A stretch of DNA of 64,000 bases, from the NCBI GenBank assembly GCA_021029095.1, contig JAJOHG010000103.1, forward strand, positions 32,346-96,345, in the 5' to 3' direction. A program made the position numbers and the translations under genes. The stretch comes from Phellopilus nigrolimitatus. Its lineage: Eukaryota > Basidiomycota > Agaricomycetes > Hymenochaetales > Hymenochaetaceae. The notes under the pieces are model-generated. The model was not told the origin of the DNA. It worked only from the letters and a program-made list of their open reading frames with translations, and ran no database searches. Of this stretch, positions 1-10,685 are shown one piece after another (positions within the stretch are counted from its first letter, which is position 1; every line of letters begins with the position of its first letter).

Positions 1-445
1 TCAAATCTTAAGGCGCGGGCGGACTCCGACGTCGAGCCAGGAACCCTGGGCTACCACATCGTCAGGCACGGAGACCGCTTCGCTGTCTGGGAAGAGTGCG
101 TGTTGAATGTTCTGCTTCAGCGACGAAAAAGCAAACTAGAAAGTTGATTACATCGCAATCGTTTTACAGGTATGCCGACAAAGCGGCTTTAGAAGCGTAC
201 GTTTATGAGCTTCAGTCCAACTTGAAACCCTTTTTTCTTATATTGGTTTCCGCCTAAACTTCGCCTTGACAGACATGGCTCTAGCGCTCTGATAAAAGAA
301 TTCTTCAGCCTCAATTTGATCGAGGTATGCGTCCACCTTTCCTCTTATTTGTCTGGGCTGTTGACCATGATGATCCAAATAGCCTGGTTTTGCTCCAGCG
401 TTCTACCCCGCGGATTCACTCCCCGCTCCGACAATGAAGTTTTGA
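1..445 (+). CDS. ABM-domain (antibiotic biosynthesis monooxygenase-like) protein, 3' end
   Basis: This is the C-terminal part of a small dimeric alpha/beta-barrel protein of the ABM family; the 5' end lies outside the window. Four exon pieces splice in one frame: 1-95, 170-196, 273-324 and 383-445, with introns starting gtgcgt, gtacgt and gtatgc. The product reads through HIVRHGDRFAVWEEYADK, then EAHGSSALIKEFF, and ends APTMKF before TGA at 443-445. The pattern 'vW E x Y x D x x A L x A H' followed by a short helix is the usual ABM signature in fungal hypothetical monooxygenases. Family members act on small quinone-like or polyketide substrates, or have unknown roles. The substrate here cannot be told. 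The intron placement rests on frame continuity. Confidence 0.72.
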
Positions 446-2520
446 ATGCATCTTTTCAAACCTCCTAGTATGTGATTATGAGGATGCAATTTGTTGATCT
501 GAAAGGGGAATAGATTACAAGGAAGATTCCAGTCTTCTACTTGCTAGCAGAAATGGCGTTGGAAATTTTGGAAGAACCATCCGGACTTATGAAACGATTT
601 GTTGGATTAACCATCCATTACTATGCAATGATGTAGGATCAGAAAGTCAGAATCCATTACTACATGTAAATGCATTCGAATGCATTACATATTGCCAGAA
701 TTCTGAAGGGATCGGCAAGCAGACGTAAGCTGGGTGAACATTGACAACATATTGCGGACGGACGTAAGAGGGCCGGATTGATTGCTGACCTTGGCCACCT
801 GCAGTTGCAGTCCCGGATTTGCTTTTGCTCGCATGTTCGGTGTCACCTGACTTTTTGCACGTTCAGTATGAGATTGCATGCGAAGTATATGCGCTTACTG
901 GCGGCGGGCGCCGCGTGTTCGGGAGGCGCAGACAGCGGGGAGGATTCCATGGGGAAGACGAGGGCGTAGGAAAAGACACGGAACTCGCGTTTAGACGAGG
1001 AAGAGACTTCAATCCCCGTGGTAAGACCTTTAAGAAAAGAGGACGGGCCGATTGCAGTTAGTAACACTAACAGGTCCGATAGGACCCGCTGCACCTGGAC
1101 CTAAGCTCACGGCTTTTCCATGAAGCACGCAAGGAGGTTCTACAACGTTTGAGGGCTGTCGAAATCAATAGGAGAAGCGGAACTAATCATCCAGGTACCT
1201 ATCGGTCGAGATCTCGATGCTCGACGGGGCTTCGGCTTTGCATACTTTCAGGATGGAAGTTGCTGTCGATTGCGATTAACGAGAAGCGTACCTCGGGACG
1301 CTGGGAAGGGGGATGCCGAACCTTCTCCCTGAAAGCGTATCCTATGACCTATGAGAATGAAATTTGAGTGCAGATTTTGAAGTGCGGCTCACCGAGAGTC
1401 CAAGGCCGATCGACTTGAGCCTTGATTATTCCGCCAAGTGCGACACACACAAGCCTCGCTTTCTTTCATCCTTTCTTACGCGATGAAGATGGGCAGCGCG
1501 TTAGGGCCGTATATGTTCTCCAAGTGGCAGTCAAAGAATTGCCTGAGCGCTAGTAGATGTTAGATCCCTGATGCGTCTATATCGAACCAAGAGCGCATGC
1601 ACGAACATGCCCGATCACGAGGCGGGATGGGAACAGATGTGCAGGTTGGAAGCGGATAGTAGCACTTAGATTAGCGCGCGCCGAAAGTGAGTTCGACGCC
1701 CGTCGTGCAACGGCCTCGGACCACACACACTAGCCTGCTTCCATGTCAGGTACGGAAAAAGAATGCGATTAAGGCTTGAGGGGCTTCCACAGGCACAGAA
1801 ATGATGCAGGAGTGGGCGTGAACTTGATCGTTAGGCCCGAGTCAATCTGGATTTGCGCGGCTGCTCCTCATCATTTGGCGATCTGTTGAATGCCGGATTA
1901 CTTTAGAATTGGACGCCGGAAGGGCAAGGGTGCTTGGAAGACGAGAGGGAGGATTTCCGTATGAGATGGAACAGAGAATCTCCGTCAGAAGAGAGAAAGA
2001 CAGAGAGAGGAAGGCAGCGAGTAACTTGCAGAAGTAGACACAAGAAGCAAAGAAAACTTTGCGACGCGCGCCTATCGAGGTCGGAGTTCGAAATTAGAGA
2101 CACGCGTTCTCTGGCACGTGCACATCGACCGACTTATTCCGAAACGCGTAGTACGAAATTATCTACTCTGCACATATCACAGACTCACGCAAATATGAGT
2201 ATATACTCATGGCCACGAAATACTCGCTATTCCCAAGCCGGTACTCTATGACCACCGAAAGGAATGGGGTGCAAGGACAAAGGCTCCAGATCCGGATAAC
2301 TTCGTGCTCCAGAAGCAGCATGTACCTCAAGGTGCGTATCGTTTTATGGAACATAGGAGTTAAGCGCCGAACTTTTCCTGTTCCTGCCTCTTTACATTCC
2401 ATTGGAGATCCTGAATCATGTGTACGTTCAGGCTCAGAAACTGCGTTGTAGAGCAATATGCTTCCGGTGATGCAATTTCCTCCCATTGGCACCCATTCTT
2501 CCGACTTCTAGCGACCAATT
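446..2520. other. Intergenic, no gene recognised
   Basis: About 2 kb with only short open frames that show no family resemblance and no consistent splice pattern. A perfect 16-bp AT-rich palindrome sits at 2195-2210 (ATGAGTAT followed by ATACTCAT). The last few hundred bases are the upstream region of the small gene that starts at 2607. Confidence 0.6.
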
Positions 2521-2523
2521 GCA

Positions 2524-2529
2524 TATAAA
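2524..2529 (+). promoter_or_regulatory. TATA box (TATAAA) of the 2607 gene
   Basis: A consensus TATAAA lies 78 bp upstream of the ATG at 2607, a normal distance for a fungal core promoter with a short leader. Its use is inferred from position only. Confidence 0.45.
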
Positions 2530-2606
2530 TTGCGGTTCAGTTGAAGCACAGAGTTCCCCAGCCTCCAATTCCTCATACTGATCAATACCTCTGCACAACA
2601 ATCGCA

Positions 2607-3153
2607 ATGTCGAGTCGTAAGCTAGTGAATCTTGCCGATTGTACGCATCCATATACACAAGTCCCGGTTGAGATTCTGACTGACCAATATCCATATTATC
2701 CTAGCTACAAAGGCGACTTTCAAAGCGGCACACCCTCCCGGCACTGGTGAACCGGATTACATTGTGAAGTATGCTGGAGGACTTTCGTCTGAAATCAGCC
2801 CTATCCAGGTGATGCGCTGTGACTTATCCCAACCAATTGCACCCGCTGACCATCTCGTATCACAGATCGTCGTGTACATACCTAAGGGAAACTTTGACGA
2901 AGACGCGTTTGTAATTGTCAACGAGATCGACCAGAACGACCCGAACACGGGTTACCTCCTCGGCTATGCTCAGGACAAGATTTTCCGTAAGCCGGGTGTC
3001 CGCGTCAAGACGGACCAGAACGGTGCAAGGGGCATTGTCACTGTCGACTGGTCTGGAATCTATTCCGACGTCGATGTTTCGGCCGAAGATCCCAACAATA
3101 TCGCCACGTATACAGTGCAACAGGCTGGGTTTGTGATTACAAAGACCCTTTAA
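2607..3153 (+). CDS. Hypothetical protein, 152 residues
   Basis: Two exons, 2607-2616 and 2705-3153, are joined across an 88-bp intron that starts gtaagc and ends cctag. The product starts MSSPTKATFKAAHPPG and ends VQQAGFVITKTL. The start was chosen because the first exon carries only three codons plus one base, and this splice puts the long second exon in frame with an ATG behind a TATA box. There is no signal peptide and no membrane segment. The protein is mixed and acidic, with a run of short beta-like stretches (IVVYIPKG, DAFVIVNEID). I do not recognise the family; it resembles small conserved basidiomycete proteins of unknown role. The reading frame is convincing, the function is unknown. 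Confidence 0.65.
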
Positions 3154-3968
3154 GTGGAAGAAATAACGAGTCAGGTTTATCCCCTTTTTTCCAAGTGTAT
3201 TCTAGATAGCTGAACATCAGATTACTACAGTCTATACAAGATAACGGTTTGCGATAAATTGTCTTGCGTACAAATTGTCAAATGTGTTCATGTGAATAAA
3301 TTCAGAGTGTATTCGTGTATTGCCTCTGCTAATAGGCGTTCCTAAATTGGTTCGCGCCGAGCGGTTTTGCGACTATAAGCTCTATTGATACATTCGAGTG
3401 CAACTTACTCAAATAAGTATGTCCAATTTTTTAACGTTCTCAGGCCGAAGCAAATCTCCAGCGAAGCATCAAGCTTCAGTATCCATCGCATATGTGCTGA
3501 ATGTATTCACACCAATATCATTCCACTAAACCCATTTTTGAGCGAACATATGACCTTTTATACATGACAAGGCCCAGGCTCATACCAAGGATAGATTTCT
3601 CAGCCGGAAGCATATTTGAAGGTTAAAAGAGATTTACTTTGCTACTCCGCTAGAAAGTCGTCGTGTTATAGAATCTGGAGAGCAAGTTCTAGTATGTAGC
3701 TTGTCCTGGACTGATGCTCTCCGAAAGCATCCTCCGTTTCGTGATTATGATTGCCTGTGCGCACGACGAATTATCGTTCGAAGGGCGTTCATTCATTTCA
3801 TCTCGCATGATCTTGTAGTATATTTACAAATGTGTAATATGCAACGTACATCTGTTTTTGTCTTAGTAAGTGTAGCACTCCTGCAAGGGTAAACAGAGAG
3901 GGTTTACCCAGTATTGTTGCGGCGTTCCTCCGCTGTCCGTAATAACGTTGCTTCAAAACATATGCGGT
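3154..3968. other. Intergenic, no gene recognised
   Basis: About 0.8 kb between the 3' end of the plus-strand 2607 gene and the 3' end of the minus-strand phosphatase. It is AT-rich, with only short frames that look accidental. The two genes converge here, so it should hold both terminators. Confidence 0.6.
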
Positions 3969-5510
3969 CTACACCACACTGCACTTGACTACCATCGGAA
4001 GGACACCTTTAAAAGTTTATCAAACTTGCTATCAGTGAAAGGGCACAGACGCGATAACACGAGGACTCAGAAAAGCAAGAGGCGCACCTCCAGTCGGAAG
4101 TGCTACAAGTTCGTGCCCAGTTGCGGCGATGAGCCCGTTGATGAACCCGCTGTGTGCAGTAATCGAAATTACTTATTTAATTTCAAGCCAGACCCAAAAT
4201 CAGCCGAGCATACGGTAAAGCGAACAGGAAAGAAAGTGACTAACCGAGTTCCTCGTCTTCTTCGAAAATGTAGTCAAGCACGAGCCTCGCACGTTCCGCG
4301 ATGTGTGCGTGCTCTTCGCGCACTTTTGGATCGTGCAGTTCGTCCTCTTCTGTGAACCCGTCTTCAACGGCGAAATCCGGGAACGCCGAGCGAAGGTAGG
4401 AGAGGCTGCGCCGCTTGTCACACGAGTGCACGCCGTACATCTCGCGGCAGTTCTGCACAATACATAACCATTCAATCATCCGATCGATTCTTACGAAAGA
4501 AAAACACAGCCATATGAGATAATCGAGCACAGCGCACCTCCAGAACAAGCGGCGTCCTCCGCCTAAAGTCGACGATGCCCGCAAACGTAAGCTGACACGT
4601 CCGCAGCGCGCGCGTCAAGGGGCTACAATACAGCTTCGCCGGTAGCGGGATGTCCGCTTTTAGTTCTTCTTTCCACAGGGCGTTCGCATTGTGCGCCTGG
4701 TCTTCGCCTAGGCTTGTTAGGAGTGGATCGGCTGAGGAAGACCGAAATATCGGAGAAATAGGTGATTTCGAAATCGCACACATTTTATCATGCGGAGGAA
4801 AGACTTACGACCCCAGACAATCTTGCCGTCACCGTCGAGTTTAGCCCAATATCTGATGAACATTTTCATGAGCATTCCGTCCAATAACTGCATCGTATAC
4901 GTACTCGTTCCAGTCCTTCAAATTGACAAATATTATATTCGAAAACATAAAGCAGGTCTGATTAGATATCATAGCTCACCTTTACACCATACTTGAGCTC
5001 CGCAAGATTATCTTCATGCCGAAGAAGCGCAGATCAGCAAAAAATCCGCGATCCCGCAAACGACGAGTACGAGAACTATGCCCACTCACGAAATCCCTGT
5101 CCATGCCTACCGGCGATGATAAGCTTGTATGTGACACTCTTCTGCGATTCCTTGTTGAGCGTCTCAAGCTTGCTGAGAAACTTGTACCAGCGGTCTGAGG
5201 ATGCGTCTAAGAGGCCGAACCTCACAGAGTCCTGCAAAAAAGGGAGGCGCACAGTCAGGAAAGCTGATACGGATAATGTTCCAGTGGTCCCGTACCTCAT
5301 CAAGAGCGAGAGAGCCTTCGTCTTGAGCAAAGAAGCCTTTGACGACCTGTCAATTATTTTCTCAGCTAGCCTCAATTTCTTTTCACAAGGAGCGTTAGGG
5401 AAACTTGCCTCATACTTTCTCAAGAGATTGACCATGTTGGTAAGTATTCTATCTTTCCTGAGTATGAGTATAAGAATCAGGGCCAATACACGAGTCTGAT
5501 ATTTCGACAT
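3969..5510 (-). CDS. Histidine phosphatase (phosphoglycerate-mutase-like), copy B
   Basis: Branch-1/2 histidine phosphatase of the fungal PMU1-like type. Reading down the minus strand, exons give VVKGFFAQDEGSLA, RFGLLDASSDRW, then the catalytic RHG motif in IIAGRHGQGFHNLAELKYG, DWNEYWAKLDGDGKIVWG, the core PADPLLT/LPAKLYCSPLTRAL, NCREMYGVHSCDKRRSLSYL, and the second catalytic His in ISITAHSGFINGL. It ends VLPMVVKCSVV before the stop at 3969-3971. Every splice matches one in the neighbouring paralogue, including the very short exon DWNE. The N-terminal exon is not settled: an ATG at 5510 (MSKYQTR) is one choice, and a leader-like stretch further up to about 5670 is another. Most likely a cytosolic phosphatase of unknown substrate. 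The 3' nine-tenths is secure, the start is not. Confidence 0.8.
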
Positions 5511-6328
5511 TGTCCTTACCTTAGAAACCGGTGATGAACGACGCGTACGCGATAGATACTTACACGATGCTGCTAGATCTGAATCTTTCAGCCCAAGAAG
5601 CGTTAAAACCACTGCCAAGCCCGTATTTAGAGGACCTCGGATATGAGCTCTTTTAATTAAAATCACCGTTTGGAAGGGACCTCATGGCGTTTGGAGCCGA
5701 CTTGCTGGCGGTTTGCTGGTCGAATCACGACGAGACGCTGGAACGCACGTGCCAACCGTTGTCAGCGACATTAGTCAGCAAAGGACACGGCGTTTGCACG
5801 GAGTTCTTACACCTCAGGAGAAAGACACCCTTTCTTCTTCTCTTTCTCGATGGTGAACATCTCACAGTCTGTGATCAAAATAATAATAATAATAAAGCAG
5901 GTCTAATCAAGGAAGGGAAAAGGAAGTGGTCGGCGCTCAGGTCATGGACGGAAGGGCGGAGAGCGCGAATTCTACCGCAGAAGAACAGAGGAGGACTTGA
6001 AGGGGCATCAAAATCATGAAGCCAAAGGCGGACAGGCGAACAGGTGCAGCTCGATCATTGGGAGAGACGAGCTAAAGCCAATGTAAGTATTGTAACTTAT
6101 ATACCACAACGAACGAACTACTGTGCTAAAACGCGCTGGTCTACAAATCATGTATAGCTAAGAATCTACTCTGTAAATTGCGTTTGATAGAATAAACGTA
6201 TGCTATGCTTTGCGGAATATATCACTTAGTAAACATAAAAGTCATGCAGAAATACGGAGGGCTTACCTAAGTAAGTCTATTGGTTGACCCTGCCTCTCAG
6301 CGTCTAGGCCTGAGCTTTCAAGAACAGT
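5511..6328. other. Region between the tandem phosphatase genes
   Basis: It holds the upstream region of copy B and the 3' flank of copy A. A hydrophobic minus-strand stretch near 5590-5666 (GLAVVLTLLGL) could be a missed signal-anchor exon of copy B, but I cannot splice it in frame. An (AAT)n microsatellite is present at about 5879-5895. No other gene was seen. Confidence 0.5.
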
Positions 6329-7899
6329 CTACGCTTTAGTACACTTGACCACCATCGGAAGGACACCTTTAACAGAATATCAATTCTAAAGTCAGCAAAA
6401 ACACAGTCGTGGTTAAGTGAGAAGATACGCACCTCCAGTCGGCAGTGCCACGGGTTGATGCCCGGCCGCCCTGTTGAGTCCGTTGATGAACTCGCTGTGA
6501 GAAGTAATCGAGATAACTTGATCATATCCCAACCCAGAAGATCACTTAAGTATGCTTCCACAAACAAGAATACAAGAGGCAACAGCAACTGACCGTGCTC
6601 CTCGTCCCTCTCGAAGATGTAATCAAGAACGAGTCTCGCGCGACTCGTGACATGCGCGAGCTCCTCGCGCACATGTGGGTCGTGCAGCTCGTCCTCCTCT
6701 GCGAAGCCGTCTTCGATGGCAAAATCCGGGAACGTCGAGCGCAGGTAGGAGAGACTGCGCCGCTGGTCGCATGTGTTCACGCCGTATATCTCTCGGCAGT
6801 TCTGCAGAGTGCCGGGATAGGGATACAATAAATTGTCGCAGGAACTCAGATAGACGAAATTAACGCACCTCCATGATAAGCGGTGTCCTCTTTGAAAAGT
6901 CGATTACGCCCGCGAACGTGAATTGGCACGTTTGCAGGGCGCGCGTCATGGGGCTGCAGTACAGCTTTGCCGGTAGCGGGATGCCTGCCTGCAATTCCTG
7001 CTTCCACAGTGCATTCGCGTCGCGCGCTTGGTCCTCCCCTAAAGCTGTGAGACGTGGGTCGGCTAGAAAAGATAGAAAGTATGAGGAGATTAGTGGTATC
7101 CAGCTCGTGATTTATCTTGCGGAAGAAAGACGTACGGCCCCAAACGATCTCTCCGTCTCCAGTCAACTTGGCCCAGCGCCTATTAACCACTTCATGAAAA
7201 TATGTACGAGGCAAATGTGGAACTCATGTATACGTACGCGTTCCAAACCTTCAAATCCGATAATGTTTGATATTCAATGTCATGTATTCGATCCAGATGT
7301 ATACTGCGATACTAACCTCTGTGCCGTACTTGATGTCTCCGAGATTATCTAAGGTAAGATGCAGAGGCTTTATTAGGTTAAACGCCGCACATGCAGGGGG
7401 TGGGCTATCTACTCACGATATCCTTGTCCGTGTCTGGCTGCGAAGATGAGCTTGTACGTGACCTTGGTCGACTCGTTGTTGACAATCTTCAGCTTTTCGA
7501 GAACTTTGTGCCAGCGGTCATCTGATGAGTCTAAGAGACCGAACCTCTCAGGCACCTGGAAGGGGAGAGAAGGCAGGATGGTGATGTCAGGAAAGTTGAT
7601 ACGTTGAAAAGGTCGATAATATCGCACCACTTTAGGGGCGAGAGAGTTTTCATCCTGAGCGAAGAAGCCCTTGACAGTCTGTTGAGTCGTTTTACGGTCA
7701 GTCCACAATTTACTTCCTAATGCTAACTGACAGACTCGCCTCGTAACTTCTTGCCATATTATTGGCGATTCGTTTCCTCTAAGATCGACGAATAGATCAA
7801 ATATATGAGTATGATCTTCCAAAAAAATCCCTGCATAATCACCTTGAGACTTCCGCCGATTCCAGCTTGACGGCGCGAAGACGACGAAGGACGAGTCAT
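6329..7899 (-). CDS. Histidine phosphatase (phosphoglycerate-mutase-like), copy A
   Basis: Full-length paralogue of copy B, about 285 residues. Nine exons join in frame: 7631-7678, 7417-7555, 7317-7348, 7238-7248 (an 11-bp microexon), 7136-7179, 6869-7062, 6594-6801, 6433-6516 and 6329-6366. Phases add up exactly. Motifs in order are TVKGFFAQDEN, ERFGLLDSSDDRW, catalytic RHG in AARHGQGYHNLGDIKYG, LPAKLYCSPMTRAL with the conserved Arg, NCREIYGVNTCDQRRSLSYL, and catalytic His in ISITSHSEFINGL; it ends VVKCTKA. The first exon is probably 7843-7899 (MTRPSSSSRRQ), with an unusually long 164-bp intron, so the N-terminus is less sure. The family dephosphorylates small phospho-substrates through a phosphohistidine intermediate. 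Confidence 0.87.
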
Positions 7900-8060
7900 G
7901 ACGTCGACCGTCGACGCTCGCAGTCACTTTGGCGTACAGGCACGTGATGGGTCACAGCACGCGCTATTTGTCAGTGTCACTTTTTGAACCTGACATGCAA
8001 CTCTCGCGACACTGCCGAAGTACAACCTCATTTTGTCTTCCCTTGCTTGTATCTTCCACG
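7900..8060. promoter_or_regulatory. Divergent promoter region, 161 bp
   Basis: This short gap separates the start of phosphatase copy A (minus) from the start of the 2H phosphoesterase gene (plus). No TATA box is obvious. Being so short, it must carry both core promoters, so the two genes may be co-regulated. This is inferred from layout only. Confidence 0.4.
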
Positions 8061-9552
8061 ATGATACGTAGCTCACAAGCCGAAGGGAAAGCAGGATCTG
8101 GAGATGGAGTAAGTCTTGCTCAAGGAAGAGGACGGAACCAAGGCGCAGGACGAGGAGGCCGGAGGAAGCGCGACTTTCCCAGCCGGGTGGACAGGACATC
8201 TGAAGATGGTCGAGGCGAGGTACCGGAGAGGGTGGGAGATAGTTCTGGCTCTTGGAAGAGAGACAAGCCGAAGCCGACGCATTGTGAGTCTCCTCGTGTA
8301 ATATCTCGACAAATGTGCTTATTCTCCACCGCAGTCCTTTCTATCCCTCTCGTAGGTTCTGTACCAGATTATTTGGGAATATATTACTTCATATGCGTTT
8401 CATGCATCCATTCTCAAGGGTCACATTCCCGCCGTTCGTGAGGCCGTCTCGTCGTTCACATCGGCGCTATCCGCTCAGTCCTCGAATGTACCTATCAAAG
8501 GGCTCGACGAGAGCATCATTATTCCCGCACGGAGACTCCATCTGACTCTTGGTGTCATGAACCTCAAGGATCATTTGAGCATGCCTCTTTCCCCAACGTC
8601 TTCTAGACCACCTGAAGTATTGCACACGAACTCAGGCAATTTAGAACTGCCAGAAAAGACCGTCACCTCGGCTTTTTCGCTCCTTCAATCCTTACGCCCG
8701 CGCATCCTCGGAATTCTTGATGGTGCGCCGCTGCGTGTTCCGCTGCAACAGATTGGCATCCTGAAGCCGGAGCGCGGGGATCCGGGGAAGGCACACGTCA
8801 TGTACGTAGGACCCATTGAGGATGTTCCGTGCACAGATTCCGAGTCACAAGACGTGCGGAGGCTGGCTCTTGTTTGCAGTAAGTGTACATCCCGAATGAA
8901 GGCTCGTTGTTTCATTCATTGTACTGGTTTATCAGAGCTTTTGAACGAGGAGTTCCTCCGTGCCGGACTTGTGATCAATGACAAGCGTCCTTTAAAGGTA
9001 TGTCCATTTTCGTGGCATGACACGTGCGTATGATTAACGCTACCTCGCCAGCTGCACTGCACCCTCCTCAACACTGCACACCGCAGACCACGGCCGAAGA
9101 AGGCAGGATGGCATGCGCGCACGCCGTTCTCTTTCTCGGATGTGCTTGCGTCGGACGCATTTAGGGCGATATCAAAAGCAACAACAACCTCGCCAAATAC
9201 AGGCTCTCGGATAACCGTGTCGACAGTAGCTCCTATATCCTCCGCTCTGGAATCGAGCGCGTTTCCGACTCATTCATCCAGTGATCAGGTTTCTGAGATC
9301 AATACCCCAGATACTATCAAACGTGACTTTGCCGCCTTCCTTAGTCCTCTCAACACGCCTGATCTCTCCACAACGACTCAATATCCCAGCTCCGCACAAG
9401 GCGCTCGCGGAAAAGTCGGACGTGGTCAACAGGTGCATCACGGGCACGCCGTCGACCTTGGCACTTATATCGTGTCCGAAGTCCAGGTGTGCCGAATGGG
9501 GAGCTGGGGTCCGGAAGGAGAGTACGAGTGTGTCGGGAGGATTGAGCTGTAA
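8061..9552 (+). CDS. AKAP7/ASCC1-type 2H phosphoesterase domain protein, 420 residues
   Basis: Five exons (8061-8283, 8335-8351, 8419-8878, 8936-8997, 9052-9552) join with exact phase. The N-terminal 75 residues are Arg/Gly-rich (GRGRNQGAGRGGRRKRDF), likely RNA-binding. Then comes the AKAP7-NLS/ASCC1 domain: PTHFLSIPLGHIPAVREAV, the first catalytic motif HLTLGV, KAHVMYVGPI, the second motif HCTLLNT, and the C-terminal SEVQVCRMGSWGPEGEY. Paired HxT motifs are the signature of 2H (LigT/2'-5' RNA ligase-like) enzymes. Known relatives are subunit 1 of the ASC-1 complex, which takes part in transcription and alkylation repair, and AKAP7. A linker of about 95 residues rich in Ser/Thr sits between HCTLLNT and the last strand, longer than usual. 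There is no KH domain, unlike animal ASCC1. Confidence 0.88.
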
Positions 9553-9961
9553 CTTCGGTATGTAATAGAGGTTGCGCTTAAGCTGGCTGCAGGCGATCTC
9601 GCGACTTGACCAAACGATGATTAGAGTGACGACGAAGAACCTCTGAAATATGGTTGTAGACTCATATTACTGATTTGCTAAGTAAACCCTATCTTGCTCT
9701 CTTTTCCATCATGCAAAATAGCGATCAGTATCCGTCGCTGCTCTCGTCGACAGGGGTGTTTTCCATCCCGCTGATTCTAGCTTGCGCTCTCCCTCTTCAA
9801 TTATCTATGCAATTGTCGAATAATCACACCCGACCTTATCTAAAAACCTACGACACGCTGAATTTATTCACAAGACATCATCATTTGACAATTTGGACAT
9901 GAGAAGATTTATCTTTGGCAGCAGCTGTTATCTTGACTAAACTTTCCGAATGCATACGAGA
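9553..9961. other. Intergenic between convergent genes
   Basis: Region between the 3' ends of the 2H phosphoesterase (plus) and the small minus-strand gene. No gene recognised. Confidence 0.6.
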
Positions 9962-10685
9962 TCACTTTTGGTTCTCTGCTACGAATTCCTTGACCTGGTC
10001 GACGGGGACGAAGATCCAATGCTGGGTTAACGCGTGTGCGTTGACGGGCTTTGACAAGACGTATGCGTGGTTATAGTCTCCCTGTAAGTTAGCAACCCGT
10101 GCATCAGCCTAAGCATTTTATTCAGGAGATATGGGAAACTGACGTCGGCACTGGGGCTATTAATAGCATTCCTCTGGAAATCCAGGATCCTGCGTGATCT
10201 TGTTTGAGTACGCTTGTAAACTCAGTGAACGAACTCGGACCTGAACTGAAGCGCATGGCCTGCGACAGGATCAAGCGTCCACACTTGGGGCGTTTGACTC
10301 TGCTGGACGAACCCGCTCTGTTTTATACAAAACGAAGAGTACATTGGAACCAGACCAGTTCGAGTTGCTGATTCTGGACGTACCTGAACGGCATTGGACA
10401 CATATCCCCTCCGAGAAATATCAGGATCTGTCTGCTGGACGACTTCGAGTATGCGTATAGTCACGTTCTTTCTCCTGGTGGTTGGGTCCGAAGCGAGGAC
10501 GAACTAATGCAGCGGGGATTTTGTCATTGTGAGACTGGAAGAGAGCGAACAGGTTGACTTACCTGCTGGTTCGTAGTCATCAACGGATTGAAGTCCAAGC
10601 CAAGGATGGGACTGCCTTCTTGGATTTTGAACTGCGAATTGTCGAAAATATTAAGTTTCTCTACGTTGAACACAGTACGCGCCAT
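9962..10685 (-). CDS. Hypothetical small protein, about 149 residues
   Basis: Five exons read on the minus strand (about 10563-10685, 10384-10467, 10239-10317, 10144-10189, 9962-10081; inner edges may be off by 2 bp) give one frame. The product starts MARTVFNVEKLNIFDN, then has GSPILGLDFNPL, QTPQVWTLDPVAGHALQF, DYNHAYVLSKPVNAHAL and QHWIFVPVD, and ends KEFVAENQK. No signal peptide or membrane helix. The spaced W-containing repeats (QVWTLDP, QHWIFVP) resemble the QxW-like pattern of beta-trefoil proteins such as ricin-B lectins or mycocypin-type fungal inhibitors. This is a weak analogy, not an identification. An upstream exon cannot be ruled out. Confidence 0.6.

Noticed and set aside
3385..3892. 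Short plus-strand ORFs between the 2607 gene and the phosphatase
   Set aside because: No family features, AT-rich, no splice partners; they lie in a 3'-to-3' intergenic space.
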